This document shows positions 52,165 to 60,918 of a stretch of 64,000 bases of DNA, in pieces. The position numbers were made by a program, and so were the translations under genes. Each line of letters begins with the position of its first letter. The stretch's first letter is position 1. The notes below the pieces were generated by a model. The model saw only the letters and a program-made list of their open reading frames with translations. It had not been told where the DNA came from and made no database searches. Origin of the DNA: Chryseomicrobium palamuruense. Its GTDB lineage: Bacteria > Bacillota > Bacilli > Bacillales_A > Planococcaceae. The stretch is from the NCBI RefSeq assembly GCF_042649045.1, contig NZ_JBHSEF010000022.1, positions 156,731 to 220,730 of the forward strand, read 5' to 3'.

Positions 52165-52605
52165 TTATTTGCCAATCTCGAGCGCTTTCATAAACATACT
52201 TTTCGATGCATTAAATGCGGTCACGTTCGCTTCATACGAACGAGTCGCTGACATAAGGTCAACCATTTCTTTTAGTGGATCGACGTTTGGCATTTGAATG
52301 TACCCATTCTCATCCGCATCTGGATGTTCCGGGTCAAAAATCTGCTGAAACGGTGTTTGGTCCCCTTTAATCCGGTCCACTGTGACACCGGCAAAAGGAG
52401 ACTTTTGTCCATTCATTGCAGTTGTTAATTGTTGTTGAAAACTTCCCAGCTCTACGACTTTACGCCTGTAGGGAATCCATTCCCCATTTTCTAGTGAACC
52501 ACGAGTGGTTTCTGCATTCGCAATATTTGAAGAAACGACATCCATACGCAGGCGATTGACGGTAAGACCTGAAGCACTAATATTCATTCCGTTAAACAAA
52601 GACAT
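52165..52605 (-). CDS. flgC: Flagellar proximal rod protein FlgC
   Basis: 146 residues. MNISASGLTVNRLRMDVVSS followed by NIANAETTRGSLENGEWIPY, and the C-terminal MVDLMSATRSYEANVTAFNA, are typical of FlgC. It is the rod subunit beyond FlgB. Confidence 0.93.
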   Translation of the reverse strand: MSLFNGMNISASGLTVNRLRMDVVSSNIANAETTRGSLENGEWIPYRRKVVELGSFQQQLTTAMNGQKSPFAGVTVDRIKGDQTPFQQIFDPEHPDADENGYIQMPNVDPLKEMVDLMSATRSYEANVTAFNASKSMFMKALEIGK

Positions 52606-52610
52606 GTCGA

Positions 52611-53012
52611 TTACTTCCCTTCGTTAATGACTGAGCGAAGACTGTTGAATTTCCCGCTAATACGTTCGGTCATCGCGTTATACCACAATTGATTTTTCGC
52701 CAACTCTGACATTTCAAGATCCATATCCACATTATTTCCATTCGGTTGTCTCTGTGTTGACGACAATGTGTGGGTACGAATGTTGGGGGTATTGGATTCT
52801 CCCGTAAACGAAAGATGTTTGGCATTTGTTTTATAACTTTGCAAAGGAGCAAATGACAACCTCTGATCAAGTTCTGCTTGAAAGGAAACTCTCGTTGCTT
52901 TGTAATTAGGTGTATCGACATTGGCTATATTGGCAGCATGTGCTTTTTGTTTCATAGCCGCTGCTTGTAATCCGGTTTCTAACTGACCTATGGTCGATGA
53001 AAAAAGGTCCAA
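52611..53012 (-). CDS. flgB: Flagellar proximal rod protein FlgB
   Basis: 133 residues, first gene of the main flagellar operon. It uses a TTG start with AAAGGATGG about 10 bases before it. LETGLQAAAMKQKAHAANIA followed by NVDTPNYKATRVSFQAELDQ is the FlgB pattern, and DMDLEMSELAKNQLWYNAMT is the C-terminal rod motif. Confidence 0.92.
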   Translation of the reverse strand: MDLFSSTIGQLETGLQAAAMKQKAHAANIANVDTPNYKATRVSFQAELDQRLSFAPLQSYKTNAKHLSFTGESNTPNIRTHTLSSTQRQPNGNNVDMDLEMSELAKNQLWYNAMTERISGKFNSLRSVINEGK

Positions 53013-53046
53013 GAAATACCCATCCTTTCTGAAAACATCGAATAAA

Positions 53047-53075
53047 ATTGTATTTTGTCAAAATCTTGTTGTCGA
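53047..53075 (-). promoter_or_regulatory. Probable sigma-A promoter of the main flagellar operon
   Basis: On the minus strand TCGACA and TACAAT are 17 bases apart and 35 bases before the flgB start. No sigma-D GCCGATA box is visible, as expected for an early operon. Confidence 0.55.
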
Positions 53076-53251
53076 AATTTAATGGTTTTGTAACAATATA
53101 AAGAGAATAGTAACACATGATTTATGAAAATAGATTAGGTATTTAGAATTATTTTTTGAAAAAATAAGAAATTATTCCTACTTTAATCCTGTTTATTATG
53201 CTAATATTTAGGGAAGATAAGTATGTTTTTCTGAGAAAGGAAGAGTATGGT

Positions 53252-54085
53252 ATGTTTCGAGGTCTTCATGCGGCCACATCGGGGATGATGGCTTATAATC
53301 GTCAACAACAGGTGTTAACGAATAACTTGTCGAATGCTGTCACACCAGGCTACAAGAGTGATACTACAGCATTTCGCTCATTTCCTCAACAATTAATTGA
53401 AAAATTAGGCAATGGAAATTTAAATGGCCTTTCCGGATCCCTTGCCGGAACGATGAGTGTCGGTACCTATGCACAAGAAGCCATTCCAAACTTTTCGCAA
53501 GGAATTTTGAAGGAAACAAAGAATTCAACAGACTTTGCCCTTCAAAGTAGCTTCTTACCCTTAGACCCAGCGACTAATCAAAAAGGCGCACTTGTTTTTG
53601 CTGTTGAAACCGTGAATGGCGATATTCGCTATACTCAAAATGGGCAACTTCAAGTAAATCAAGAAGGATTTCTAGTAACTGCTCAAGGTGAACAAGTACT
53701 TAATTCCAATCAACAACCAATTCGTCTTAATTCTATGGACTTTCAAGTAGATGGGCGCGGAAGATTGACGGTAGCAGGTGAACCTGGTCCTACCTTATGG
53801 ATCGGATATACATCAGATCCAAAATCACTTGTGAAAGAAGGTTCTGGTTTACTTCGTTATGAAGGTGAGGAAGCTAATTCACCACAACTTGCTGCGAATG
53901 CCCCTCTAATTAACGCGGCAGATACTTTACTGATGCAAGGATTTCTAGAACAATCGAATGTAGACTTGTCAAAAGTCATGACAGATATGCTCCGCACATA
54001 CCGCGGATTTGAATCGAACCAGAAAGTACTACAGGCATATGATCAAAGTATGCAAAAAGCAGTGACAGAAATCGGCCGAGTGTAG
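53252..54085 (+). CDS. flhO: Flagellar rod protein FlhO (FlgF/FlgG family)
   Basis: 277 residues from ATG 53252, with GAAAGG 11 bases before it; the longer frame has a non-family start. MFRGLHAATSGMMAYNRQQQ followed by VLTNNLSNAVTPGYKSDTTA is the rod N-terminus and SNVDLSKVMTDMLRTYRGFE the C-terminal one. It forms part of the distal rod. It is divergent from the fla operon and pairs with flhP, as in Bacillus. Confidence 0.88.
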   Translation: MFRGLHAATSGMMAYNRQQQVLTNNLSNAVTPGYKSDTTAFRSFPQQLIEKLGNGNLNGLSGSLAGTMSVGTYAQEAIPNFSQGILKETKNSTDFALQSSFLPLDPATNQKGALVFAVETVNGDIRYTQNGQLQVNQEGFLVTAQGEQVLNSNQQPIRLNSMDFQVDGRGRLTVAGEPGPTLWIGYTSDPKSLVKEGSGLLRYEGEEANSPQLAANAPLINAADTLLMQGFLEQSNVDLSKVMTDMLRTYRGFESNQKVLQAYDQSMQKAVTEIGRV

Positions 54086-54096
54086 GAGGAAACTAG

Positions 54097-54924
54097 ATGA
54101 TTCAATTGAATTCGGCTGCATCCTCTCTTAAGCAGCTCCAATATAAGATGGACACGATTGCACATAACTTATCCAATATGGATACAACAGCATACAAACG
54201 ACAAGATGTATTATTCAGTGACGCACTCAATAATGCAATGACGATGCAAGCCGGGCGGTACGAAGCAGGACGTCAAACACCGAATGGGATTCGAGTAGGG
54301 AACGGTGTTATCAATTCTGGTAAAGCGACGCTCAATGAACAAGGAAGTATTAAGACGACGAATCGTTCGTATGACATCGCCCTTATGGAAAAGTCGATTT
54401 ACTTTACGGTGCAAGCTGGTGGGGAATCCTATTTTACCCGAAGTGGGAACTTAGACATTTATTATGACCAAACAACCGATCGAAATTATCTTCAATCTTC
54501 TGGTGGGGCCCGAGTTCTTGATGTGACTGGACAACCCATTCAGTTTGATAACGACTTTTCTTCCCTAGAAATTACGGATCAAGGGATTGTGATTGGTCGT
54601 TTTAAAAATCCTGCTAAACCAGCAGTAGCATACAGCCTTGATTTAACTCGTATCGACCGCCCCTCTACACTCGTAGAAAGTGGAAACTCTCGATATCAAT
54701 TTGTTGGAAATCAAGCAGCGATGATTGGTGAAGGAAGTTATGAACAATTGATTGGCGGTCAACGTTCGAATCTTGTTTTGCAAGGGGCAATTGAGCAATC
54801 AAATGTAGACTTGACTTCAGAAACAGCAGAAATGATTGCGACTCAACGTCTCATTCAGTCTACAAGTCGGGCCCTTTCATTTGCGGATGACATGCGCGGC
54901 TTGATTAATACGATTAATAGATAA
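54097..54924 (+). CDS. flhP: Flagellar rod protein FlhP (FlgF/FlgG family)
   Basis: 275 residues; AGGAGG is upstream. IQLNSAASSLKQLQYKMDTI followed by AHNLSNMDTTAYKRQDVLFS, and SNVDLTSETAEMIATQRLIQ at the end, are rod-family motifs. It lies 11 bases after flhO and ends at a terminator. FlhO and FlhP are both needed for the Bacillus distal rod. Confidence 0.88.
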   Translation: MIQLNSAASSLKQLQYKMDTIAHNLSNMDTTAYKRQDVLFSDALNNAMTMQAGRYEAGRQTPNGIRVGNGVINSGKATLNEQGSIKTTNRSYDIALMEKSIYFTVQAGGESYFTRSGNLDIYYDQTTDRNYLQSSGGARVLDVTGQPIQFDNDFSSLEITDQGIVIGRFKNPAKPAVAYSLDLTRIDRPSTLVESGNSRYQFVGNQAAMIGEGSYEQLIGGQRSNLVLQGAIEQSNVDLTSETAEMIATQRLIQSTSRALSFADDMRGLINTINR

Positions 54925-54930
54925 ACCTAG

Positions 54931-54965
54931 GCTATCTTTCTCATTGGAGGAAGATAGCATTTTTG
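54931..54965 (+). terminator. Terminator of flhO-flhP
   Basis: GCTATCTT pairs with AAGATAGC around a 12-base loop with an inner TCTCATTGGAGG part, followed by ATTTTTG, 6 bases past the stop. Confidence 0.8.
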
Positions 54966-55023
54966 TATACTAAGTTTTGTACTAATTCATATTTGGGAAG
55001 TAATTTAGGTGAGGTGAAGTGGG

Positions 55024-55105
55024 TGGGTCCATTCTGTTACTTTGACAGGTCCATTTAGAGGGTTTACCCGGTCCATTTGAAGTACTCAACCTATCCATTT
55101 ACCAA
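55024..55105. repeat. Degenerate GGTCCATT repeat block, copy B
   Basis: GGTCCATT or a close form occurs at about 55025, 55050, 55070 and 55092, with TTACCC between two of them. The same arrangement lies at 16057-16178. No frame or RNA fold is obvious. Confidence 0.55.
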
Positions 55106-55181
55106 GATTCTCTACAAAACCATAAGATATTGACGATTTTTTAATAATCATAGTGAATGCCAATCCCAAGCTTATACAACA

Positions 55182-55212
55182 AAAAAACCACCCTTCCCTA
55201 AAGGGAAAGGCA
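55182..55212 (-). terminator. Terminator of the late flagellar operon after flgL
   Basis: CCTTCCC pairs with GGGAAGG around TTTA; the minus-strand tail is GTGGTTTTTTT. It lies 22 bases after the flgL stop. Confidence 0.75.
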
Positions 55213-55234
55213 GCATTGTAATTTTTTAGTTAAT

Positions 55235-56083
55235 TTATCGTAAATAATCTACGAGTGATGTGGTGTAAAGTTTGCTTGTTGCAGCTAGGCTGGCTTGGTA
55301 GACAGCTTCTTCGCTTTTTAATTTGGTTAAGACTTCGGCGAAATCTATATCTTCGACTTTCGAAAGAAGAGCTTTTTGTTCAATCTTTGAGTCTTCCATT
55401 CGATTTTGAATAGAGTCGAGGCGGTTCTTTCGAGCGCCTGTTAATGCTAGGGCATCAGCTACACGATCACTTGACTCTTTGATAGCCCCTAAATCAACAT
55501 GCTCATTGTTATCGAGTGCTGTTTTCATAGTGCTGAGCATATCGAATAATTCATTGTTCGGTCCAAACACTGTTTCGGCAGGAATACTCACTTCGACTGC
55601 CGTACCTCGTGCAGCTAAAATATGTTTTGCAGGTGATGTTTCTTGACCAGGTGCCAGCCCAGTTGCAGCTGAGCCAGTAAATAAAAATTCACCTTGAATG
55701 GAGTGACTCGCTATGGACTTCAATTCCTCCGTCAATTCTCCAAGTTCTTTATTAAGCAAATCGCGTTCTCCATTGAATAGGACATCGGAGTTTGCTTGGA
55801 TTCCAAGTTCATTGATTCGTTGAAGAATCGATGACATATTTTGTAGTTTGGAATCGAGTTCATCCATGAACAAGACACCTTTATCTTGGTTGGCCTTGAA
55901 CTGTTCCATTTCTGCAAGCTGACCGTGTAGTTTCATCGCATCGACTGCAGCTTGAGGAGAATCGGAAGCTCTGACAACTTTTTTACCAGATGCGGCTTGC
56001 TCATAAGTCTCTGCCATACGCGATGCGTTTTGTTGCATGCGGTTGATTGTTTGATTATGTAACATTTGATGACTGATTCGCAT
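55235..56083 (-). CDS. flgL: Hook-filament junction protein FlgL
   Basis: 282 residues from ATG 56083, with TAAGGAGGC 9 bases before it. MRISHQMLHNQTINRMQQNA followed by QAASGKKVVRASDSPQAAVD is the flagellin-like N-terminus; the C-terminal helix (KLKSEEAVYQASLAATSKLY, then TTSLVDYLR) is typical of FlgL. It joins hook to filament. It is the last gene of its operon. Confidence 0.92.
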   Translation of the reverse strand: MRISHQMLHNQTINRMQQNASRMAETYEQAASGKKVVRASDSPQAAVDAMKLHGQLAEMEQFKANQDKGVLFMDELDSKLQNMSSILQRINELGIQANSDVLFNGERDLLNKELGELTEELKSIASHSIQGEFLFTGSAATGLAPGQETSPAKHILAARGTAVEVSIPAETVFGPNNELFDMLSTMKTALDNNEHVDLGAIKESSDRVADALALTGARKNRLDSIQNRMEDSKIEQKALLSKVEDIDFAEVLTKLKSEEAVYQASLAATSKLYTTSLVDYLR

Positions 56084-56096
56084 GAGATTCGCCTCC

Positions 56097-57353
56097 TTAA
56101 CGTGCACCTAAGCGGTTAATTAATGTATCAAGTAATTGGTCGGTTGTTGAAACCATTCGAGCTGCTGCATTGTATGCATGTTGGAACTTGATTAAGTTGG
56201 ACATCTCTTCGTCAAGGGAAACCCCCATGACTGATTGTCGGTCATTGTTGATGCCAGTAGTTGCAAGCTCTGCTGTCTGATGTGCACGGTAGACACCATT
56301 GGCTTTGGTCCCTAAATTCGCAACTGTTGATTGCCATTTAGATTGAATCGCGTATTTTTCAGATTCAACAGTAGTAGGTTCCGTCAACGCCTTTGATGTA
56401 GACACGGTAATTGTATCTAAATCAAAACTTATAGCATCTCCAACGAACAGTTGGCTATTATCATTAGCTATGCCATTCGATTCGATAAAGCTTTTCACTG
56501 TATCTTGAAACTCTGCTCGGTAATTAGCGACATCGTCTTGGCTTTTCACAAGTCCTGCAAGTTCACCAGATACGATGTCTGTACCATCCACAATAGGTGT
56601 GATATCGTCTCTGCCATTCACTAAAATAGTTGGCGTAGCAGATGCATCCGCAGTCTTTAACGAAATCTGTACCATGCCACTATTCGTTCGAACAACGTCA
56701 ATCCCAACTTTCTTAGAAAGCTGATCAATGAGTCGATCCCGCTGATCCATCGCATCGTTGTCTTTTCCGCTCGATCGTTGAATCACTTCATTCAGGTCGC
56801 GAATTCCCTGCAACAATTGATTGGTTTCCGTAACTGCAAAATCCACTTTCGATTGTAAGTCCATTTCAACTTGAGCAAACTGTTTGTCCATTGTTTGAGC
56901 TGTTGTCAAAAAGGACTTTGCACGTTCTTGAAGAATTTTTTTTGCACCAGCATCCGTAGGATTATTCGCAACATTTTGCCATGCGTTCCATACATCTTGC
57001 ATGGATTGTGGGAGTGTCCCTTCGCCTGCCGTTTTCACGATAGACTCTAACTCTTTCATCGTACGTGCCTGTGCTTCAAGGCTTCCTGTATTGGAGTTCT
57101 GTGTCCAGAACTTACCGTCTAAGAAATGATCACGTAAACGCACAATGGCATCTGTCAGCAAGCCTGTGCCAAGTTGACCAGGAGTGGAACTCGAAGTGAA
57201 CACGGACTGAGGGGTTGTCGCAGATGCAGAAACATTTTGTCTGGAGTACCCAGGCGTTGCGGCGTTTGTCATGTTGTGACCGGTTGTATTGATTTGGTTC
57301 TGGGCTGTTGTAATTCCGCGTCGTCCTACCTCTAAACCATGAAATGTCGACAT
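56097..57353 (-). CDS. flgK: Hook-filament junction protein FlgK
   Basis: 418 residues, at the short end for FlgK. FHGLEVGRRGITTAQNQINT followed by TGHNMTNAATPGYSRQNVSA and the C-terminal SLDEEMSNLIKFQHAYNAAA with RMVSTTDQLLDTLINRLG are conserved. FlgK and FlgL form the junction between hook and filament and are secreted with the help of FlgN. Confidence 0.93.
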   Translation of the reverse strand: MSTFHGLEVGRRGITTAQNQINTTGHNMTNAATPGYSRQNVSASATTPQSVFTSSSTPGQLGTGLLTDAIVRLRDHFLDGKFWTQNSNTGSLEAQARTMKELESIVKTAGEGTLPQSMQDVWNAWQNVANNPTDAGAKKILQERAKSFLTTAQTMDKQFAQVEMDLQSKVDFAVTETNQLLQGIRDLNEVIQRSSGKDNDAMDQRDRLIDQLSKKVGIDVVRTNSGMVQISLKTADASATPTILVNGRDDITPIVDGTDIVSGELAGLVKSQDDVANYRAEFQDTVKSFIESNGIANDNSQLFVGDAISFDLDTITVSTSKALTEPTTVESEKYAIQSKWQSTVANLGTKANGVYRAHQTAELATTGINNDRQSVMGVSLDEEMSNLIKFQHAYNAAARMVSTTDQLLDTLINRLGAR

Positions 57354-57368
57354 CTGGATGCCTCCTTT

Positions 57369-57749
57369 TTACGCTTTACTGTCAAATGCCATTGATTTTG
57401 CTGACTTTGACTCATTTGATTTTGAATAGTTTGGGTTTTGATGATCGCCTGTTAAATGGGAGATCATTTGAGTGGTAAATTGCAGTGCATCTTTTAATAA
57501 TTGTTCATTTAATGCAAGTTGTTGTTTCAATTCATCTTGTAGTTGTTGACTTTTTAGAAGGAGATCCTCGGAAACACTCGAAATTCCTTCTTTCTCAAGT
57601 TGACTAATTTGTTTCAAAATTAGTACTTCTTGTTTATTTAATTCATTTATTCTATCTACATGACGCGAGATAATACTTTGTTCTTTTCGTTTGGCTAAAT
57701 CAAGTAGTTGTTGTTGAGAGGAGATTAATCGTTCTGCTGGATGACTCAT
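57369..57749 (-). CDS. flgN: FlgN-family export chaperone
   Basis: 126 residues, helical. LDLAKRKEQSIISRHVDRIN followed by ELNKQEVLILKQISQLEKEG matches the FlgN/YvyG helical hairpin that binds FlgK and FlgL. Its order just before flgK and after flgM is the usual one. Confidence 0.8.
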   Translation of the reverse strand: MSHPAERLISSQQQLLDLAKRKEQSIISRHVDRINELNKQEVLILKQISQLEKEGISSVSEDLLLKSQQLQDELKQQLALNEQLLKDALQFTTQMISHLTGDHQNPNYSKSNESKSAKSMAFDSKA

Positions 57750-58024
57750 TTCGCAGAACCTCCCAACCAGAAGTTTGTCATATCATCAGCGAGTTTTTTG
57801 CTATTCACCTGATACGTACCTTCTTCAACTTGTAACTTAATTTCAGCCACACGTTCTTGTCGTGCACGTTCTTTCGCTGTCTGCTGATACAATTCCTGTG
57901 CGCGGTTCGAGATTTGAACATGGTCTTCACTCGACACCGGTGTAGACGGGATTGATTTTTCAATTTTGGCTGTCTTCTGGTAAGAGTGTAAATACGGCGA
58001 GTTGCCTGTTTTGTCCACATTCAT
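57746..58024 (-). CDS. flgM: Anti-sigma-D factor FlgM
   Basis: 92 residues from ATG 58024, with AAGGTGGTGATAG before it; the earlier ATG at 58066 is not supported. The protein is basic and partly disordered. VQISNRAQELYQQTAKERAR followed by QERVAEIKLQVEEGTYQVNS and KKLADDMTNFWLG is the FlgM sigma-binding region. It holds sigma-D until the hook is complete. It overlaps flgN by 4 bases. Confidence 0.85.
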   Translation of the reverse strand: MNVDKTGNSPYLHSYQKTAKIEKSIPSTPVSSEDHVQISNRAQELYQQTAKERARQERVAEIKLQVEEGTYQVNSKKLADDMTNFWLGGSAK

Positions 58025-58079
58025 TTCTATCACCACCTTATCTATATTATCGGTTTGTTTTGTCATTTGTTTAGAGTAT

Positions 58080-58505
58080 CTATTGTACTTTAAATTCAGT
58101 TACCATAACACGTGAAACTGGATAATCAGGCACAATATCCTGCACTGCTTGTTTCATGGTGTCTTCAAGTAACTTTAATCCTTCCGGACCACTTACTTGA
58201 TTACGATTCAAACTGGTCATCGTGGTAATGATTGCTGCACGAACTTCTGGTAAGTAATGATCGAGATGTTCTCGCCCTTTTACTTCTTCCATTTCAATCG
58301 CAAATTGGATAACTGCGAATTCATTCGAGGCTAAGTTTGTTGTTACCGTGTCAGTAGTTAACCGTTTCAAACCTATTTCCTCAACTTGCTTCTCTTCTTG
58401 CGCTTTCACACGGTAATCTGTATAAAATCCATACCCGAAATACCCAATTGCCAAAACGAGAAGAGTGGCGACGATCGTAATGAGTATCTTCTTCATTTGT
58501 TTCAC
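58080..58505 (-). CDS. fliL: FliL-family flagellar protein
   Basis: 141 residues. One N-terminal membrane helix (KKILITIVATLLVLAIGYFG) is followed by the stomatin-like FliL domain (EFAVIQFAIEMEEVKGREHL, then DHYLPEVRAAIITTMTSLNR). FliL surrounds MotAB and raises torque. In Bacillus subtilis fliL precedes fliM in the fla/che operon; here it directly follows motB with a 4-base overlap, which fits a stator partner. Confidence 0.8.
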   Translation of the reverse strand: MKQMKKILITIVATLLVLAIGYFGYGFYTDYRVKAQEEKQVEEIGLKRLTTDTVTTNLASNEFAVIQFAIEMEEVKGREHLDHYLPEVRAAIITTMTSLNRNQVSGPEGLKLLEDTMKQAVQDIVPDYPVSRVMVTEFKVQ

Positions 58506-59344
58506 TCCTCTAACCCCTCCTCAGCAATTCGAGAAATCAAGATTTCCACACGACGGTTCTCACTTTTCCCTTCAGCTGTATCGTTTGATGCAATCGGACG
58601 GTATTCTCCGTAACCGGTCGCACTAAATTTACGTGGATCCAATTCTTCATTCTCTAGAATGATTTTCATAAAGTTGATGGCACGCGCTGAACTAAGTTCC
58701 CAGTTCGATGCGAATTTTTCAGGATTAGTTGGTACATTATCTGTATGTCCTTCGATAAAAATAGTACGTGGAATTTCCGTCTCAAACATTAAAGAAATCT
58801 CGCGTGCAAATTGTTCAGCCTGCTCACTCAAATCCGCACTTCCAGAAGAGAATAATGTGCCTTCTTTAATTTTGATGATGAGGCCTTTTTCGTCGAGTTC
58901 CGTTGTTAAGCGGGACTCTAAATTATTTTTTTCCTTATAATTAAGGAAGGCTTGTTGCATTTCTTCGAGTTCCTTTTGATCTCTTGCTGCAGTCCACGCC
59001 TGTTCCCCGTCTACTTCTATGTCTGAATCACCACCGGCACCTGGTTCCGTTTCAGATTCTGTTTCTTCCGTATCTTTCTCTTGATCAACTATAGAAGGAA
59101 GTTCAGAGTTGGTTCCATTGTCTTCGCTGTCTGTCGGAGAATTCGAATCTAGTATCCCTGTTCCTCCGTCCAACTCTGCAGCGAAAGAATCAGCGACGGC
59201 TTGAAATTTCTGAGCATCAATCGAACTCGCAGCAAAAAGAACAATAAATAGAGCGAGTAAGAGCGTCAGAATATCGGCATAAGGAATCAACCACGATTCG
59301 TCAATATGTTCATCATGTTTTTTCTTACGCTTCAACGGACTCAC
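58502..59344 (-). CDS. motB: Stator protein MotB
   Basis: 280 residues. The plug/transmembrane region carries the proton- or ion-binding aspartate in SWLIPYADILTLLLALFIVL. The C-terminal OmpA-like domain (IFIEGHTDNVPTNPEKFASN, then WELSSARAINFMKIIL) binds peptidoglycan. A long acidic linker (about 60-110, with EDNGTNSELPSIVDQEKDTE) lies between. It overlaps motA and fliL. Confidence 0.93.
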   Translation of the reverse strand: MSPLKRKKKHDEHIDESWLIPYADILTLLLALFIVLFAASSIDAQKFQAVADSFAAELDGGTGILDSNSPTDSEDNGTNSELPSIVDQEKDTEETESETEPGAGGDSDIEVDGEQAWTAARDQKELEEMQQAFLNYKEKNNLESRLTTELDEKGLIIKIKEGTLFSSGSADLSEQAEQFAREISLMFETEIPRTIFIEGHTDNVPTNPEKFASNWELSSARAINFMKIILENEELDPRKFSATGYGEYRPIASNDTAEGKSENRRVEILISRIAEEGLEE

Positions 59345-60143
59345 CTGCTTTTCCTTTTGCCTTCCCTTTTTTGCCCACGGCTTCTAAATTACGCTCTTTT
59401 GACGGTAGATACGTCTTCAGCTTTTCTTCAACGACACGTGCAGGTAATCCCTCTTGAACAGCAAGAATTCCTTCAATCATTATTTGTTTGATTTGTGCTT
59501 CCGCAGCTGATTTTTGTTTTAACTTGTTTGCAAATGGGTGCCACAGAACGTAGCCCGAGAAAATTCCGAATAGCGTCGCAATGAACGCAGCAGAAATCGA
59601 TTTTCCAAGTAAGGCTACATCCTCTAAGTGACTAAGTGCAGCAACGAGACCGATAACTGCCCCAAGCACCCCTAGTGTCGGTGCATATGTACCTGCTTGA
59701 CTAAAAATCTTTGCTCCAACCGTATGGCGTTCTTCCATTGCTGCAATATCTTCTTCAAGTAAGTTACGGATCATCTCTTGAGATTCGCCGTCAACAACCA
59801 TTCGAAGACCCCGTTTCAAGAATTCATCATCTAAACGCTCAGAAGGTTCTTCAAGAGCAAGTAACCCTTCACGACGAGCGAGGACAGTCCACTCTGAAAA
59901 CAATGGAATCAAGTCACGAACTGTTAGTTCTTTTGATTCTTTAAAGATGACGCGGAAAAGTTGTGGCAATCGTTTGATCTCGCTCATTGGGAAAGCGATC
60001 ATGATGGACGCTGCTGTTCCCGCAAAAATAATGACGAGGGCTGCACCGTTTAACAAGACAGTGGGACTTGATCCTTTTAAAATCAACCCACCAATAAGTA
60101 CGACGAATGCAAATATAAATCCTATCCATGATGTACGGTCCAT
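59325..60143 (-). CDS. motA: Stator protein MotA
   Basis: 272 residues. Four membrane helices with the conserved segments APTLGVLGAVIGLVAALSHL and FIATLFGIFSGYVLWHPFAN, and a cytoplasmic loop (FKESKELTVRDLIPLFSEWT) for FliG contact. MotA and MotB form the ion channel that powers rotation; H+ versus Na+ use is not decided. It starts 16 bases after fliS. Confidence 0.93.
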   Translation of the reverse strand: MDRTSWIGFIFAFVVLIGGLILKGSSPTVLLNGAALVIIFAGTAASIMIAFPMSEIKRLPQLFRVIFKESKELTVRDLIPLFSEWTVLARREGLLALEEPSERLDDEFLKRGLRMVVDGESQEMIRNLLEEDIAAMEERHTVGAKIFSQAGTYAPTLGVLGAVIGLVAALSHLEDVALLGKSISAAFIATLFGIFSGYVLWHPFANKLKQKSAAEAQIKQIMIEGILAVQEGLPARVVEEKLKTYLPSKERNLEAVGKKGKAKGKAGESVEA

Positions 60144-60159
60144 AGTTGACCCCTCTTTT

Positions 60160-60540
60160 CTATACGCTCACTGGAGCAGTTCCCTGCTTCATCATTTGTT
60201 TCCATGTGTCACGAAGCTCACGCACCATGTCTTCTGCAACTTGAAGAGCTTCTAAATTGTTTTGAATATTTGCTTTGACGAGTTGATCGTTAATAAATTC
60301 ATAAAGAGCATCTAAGTCTTTTGAAAGTTCTACGTCCATGTCCAGTGTAATCCGGAACTGATTGATAATAGCTTGTGCTTTTGTTAAATTCGTATGCTTC
60401 GCTTCAATATTCTTTTCATCGAAAGCCTTCTTCGCAAGTTTCATAAATTTCAAACATCCATTGTAAAGCATTAAAGAAAGTTCTTGGGGAGATGCAGTCT
60501 GAACAGAATTGGTTTGATAGACTTGATACGCTTGATTCAT
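60160..60540 (-). CDS. fliS: Flagellin chaperone FliS
   Basis: 126 residues. NQAYQVYQTNSVQTASPQEL followed by SLMLYNGCLKFMKLAKKAFD is the FliS signature. It prevents early flagellin polymerisation and delivers it to FlhA. The order fliD-fliT-fliS is that of Bacillus. Confidence 0.92.
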   Translation of the reverse strand: MNQAYQVYQTNSVQTASPQELSLMLYNGCLKFMKLAKKAFDEKNIEAKHTNLTKAQAIINQFRITLDMDVELSKDLDALYEFINDQLVKANIQNNLEALQVAEDMVRELRDTWKQMMKQGTAPVSV

Positions 60541-60555
60541 GACAGTTCCTCCTAT

Positions 60556-60915
60556 TTAATTCCGGGCATCGAAAAATGAGCCTTGTTCGTTTGCATTCAC
60601 TTTATAGCCTTCTGAAGCACGTTGTTGGCTTCGTAGGTTTGACATTTTTTCGGCTGTTGCTGTGAAGAGTGCATTTATTTTTTTGCTTGCAGAAATATCG
60701 AGTTGCAGCAGTTGTTCTTTCTGGTCTTTTGAAAACTGATTCATATCTCGAGATTCTAAGTTATCAATCATGACTTGACGTTTATCAAGAAGTGATTGAA
60801 GAAACTCAATTGCCCCTAGAAAATTTTCATCCGTGAGGTGTGATTTCATGTCATCACAGTGTGCGTTAATCGTCTGGGTGAGCTCGATGATTGGGTCGAG
60901 CGTTAGGGTTGTCAT
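60556..60915 (-). CDS. fliT: FliT-like chaperone
   Basis: 119 residues, helical. SLLDKRQVMIDNLESRDMNQ and a bundle-like heptad pattern fit FliT/YusD-type chaperones, which bind the cap FliD. The identity rests partly on its place between fliD and fliS. Confidence 0.7.
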   Translation of the reverse strand: MTTLTLDPIIELTQTINAHCDDMKSHLTDENFLGAIEFLQSLLDKRQVMIDNLESRDMNQFSKDQKEQLLQLDISASKKINALFTATAEKMSNLRSQQRASEGYKVNANEQGSFFDARN

Positions 60916-60918
60916 TGT

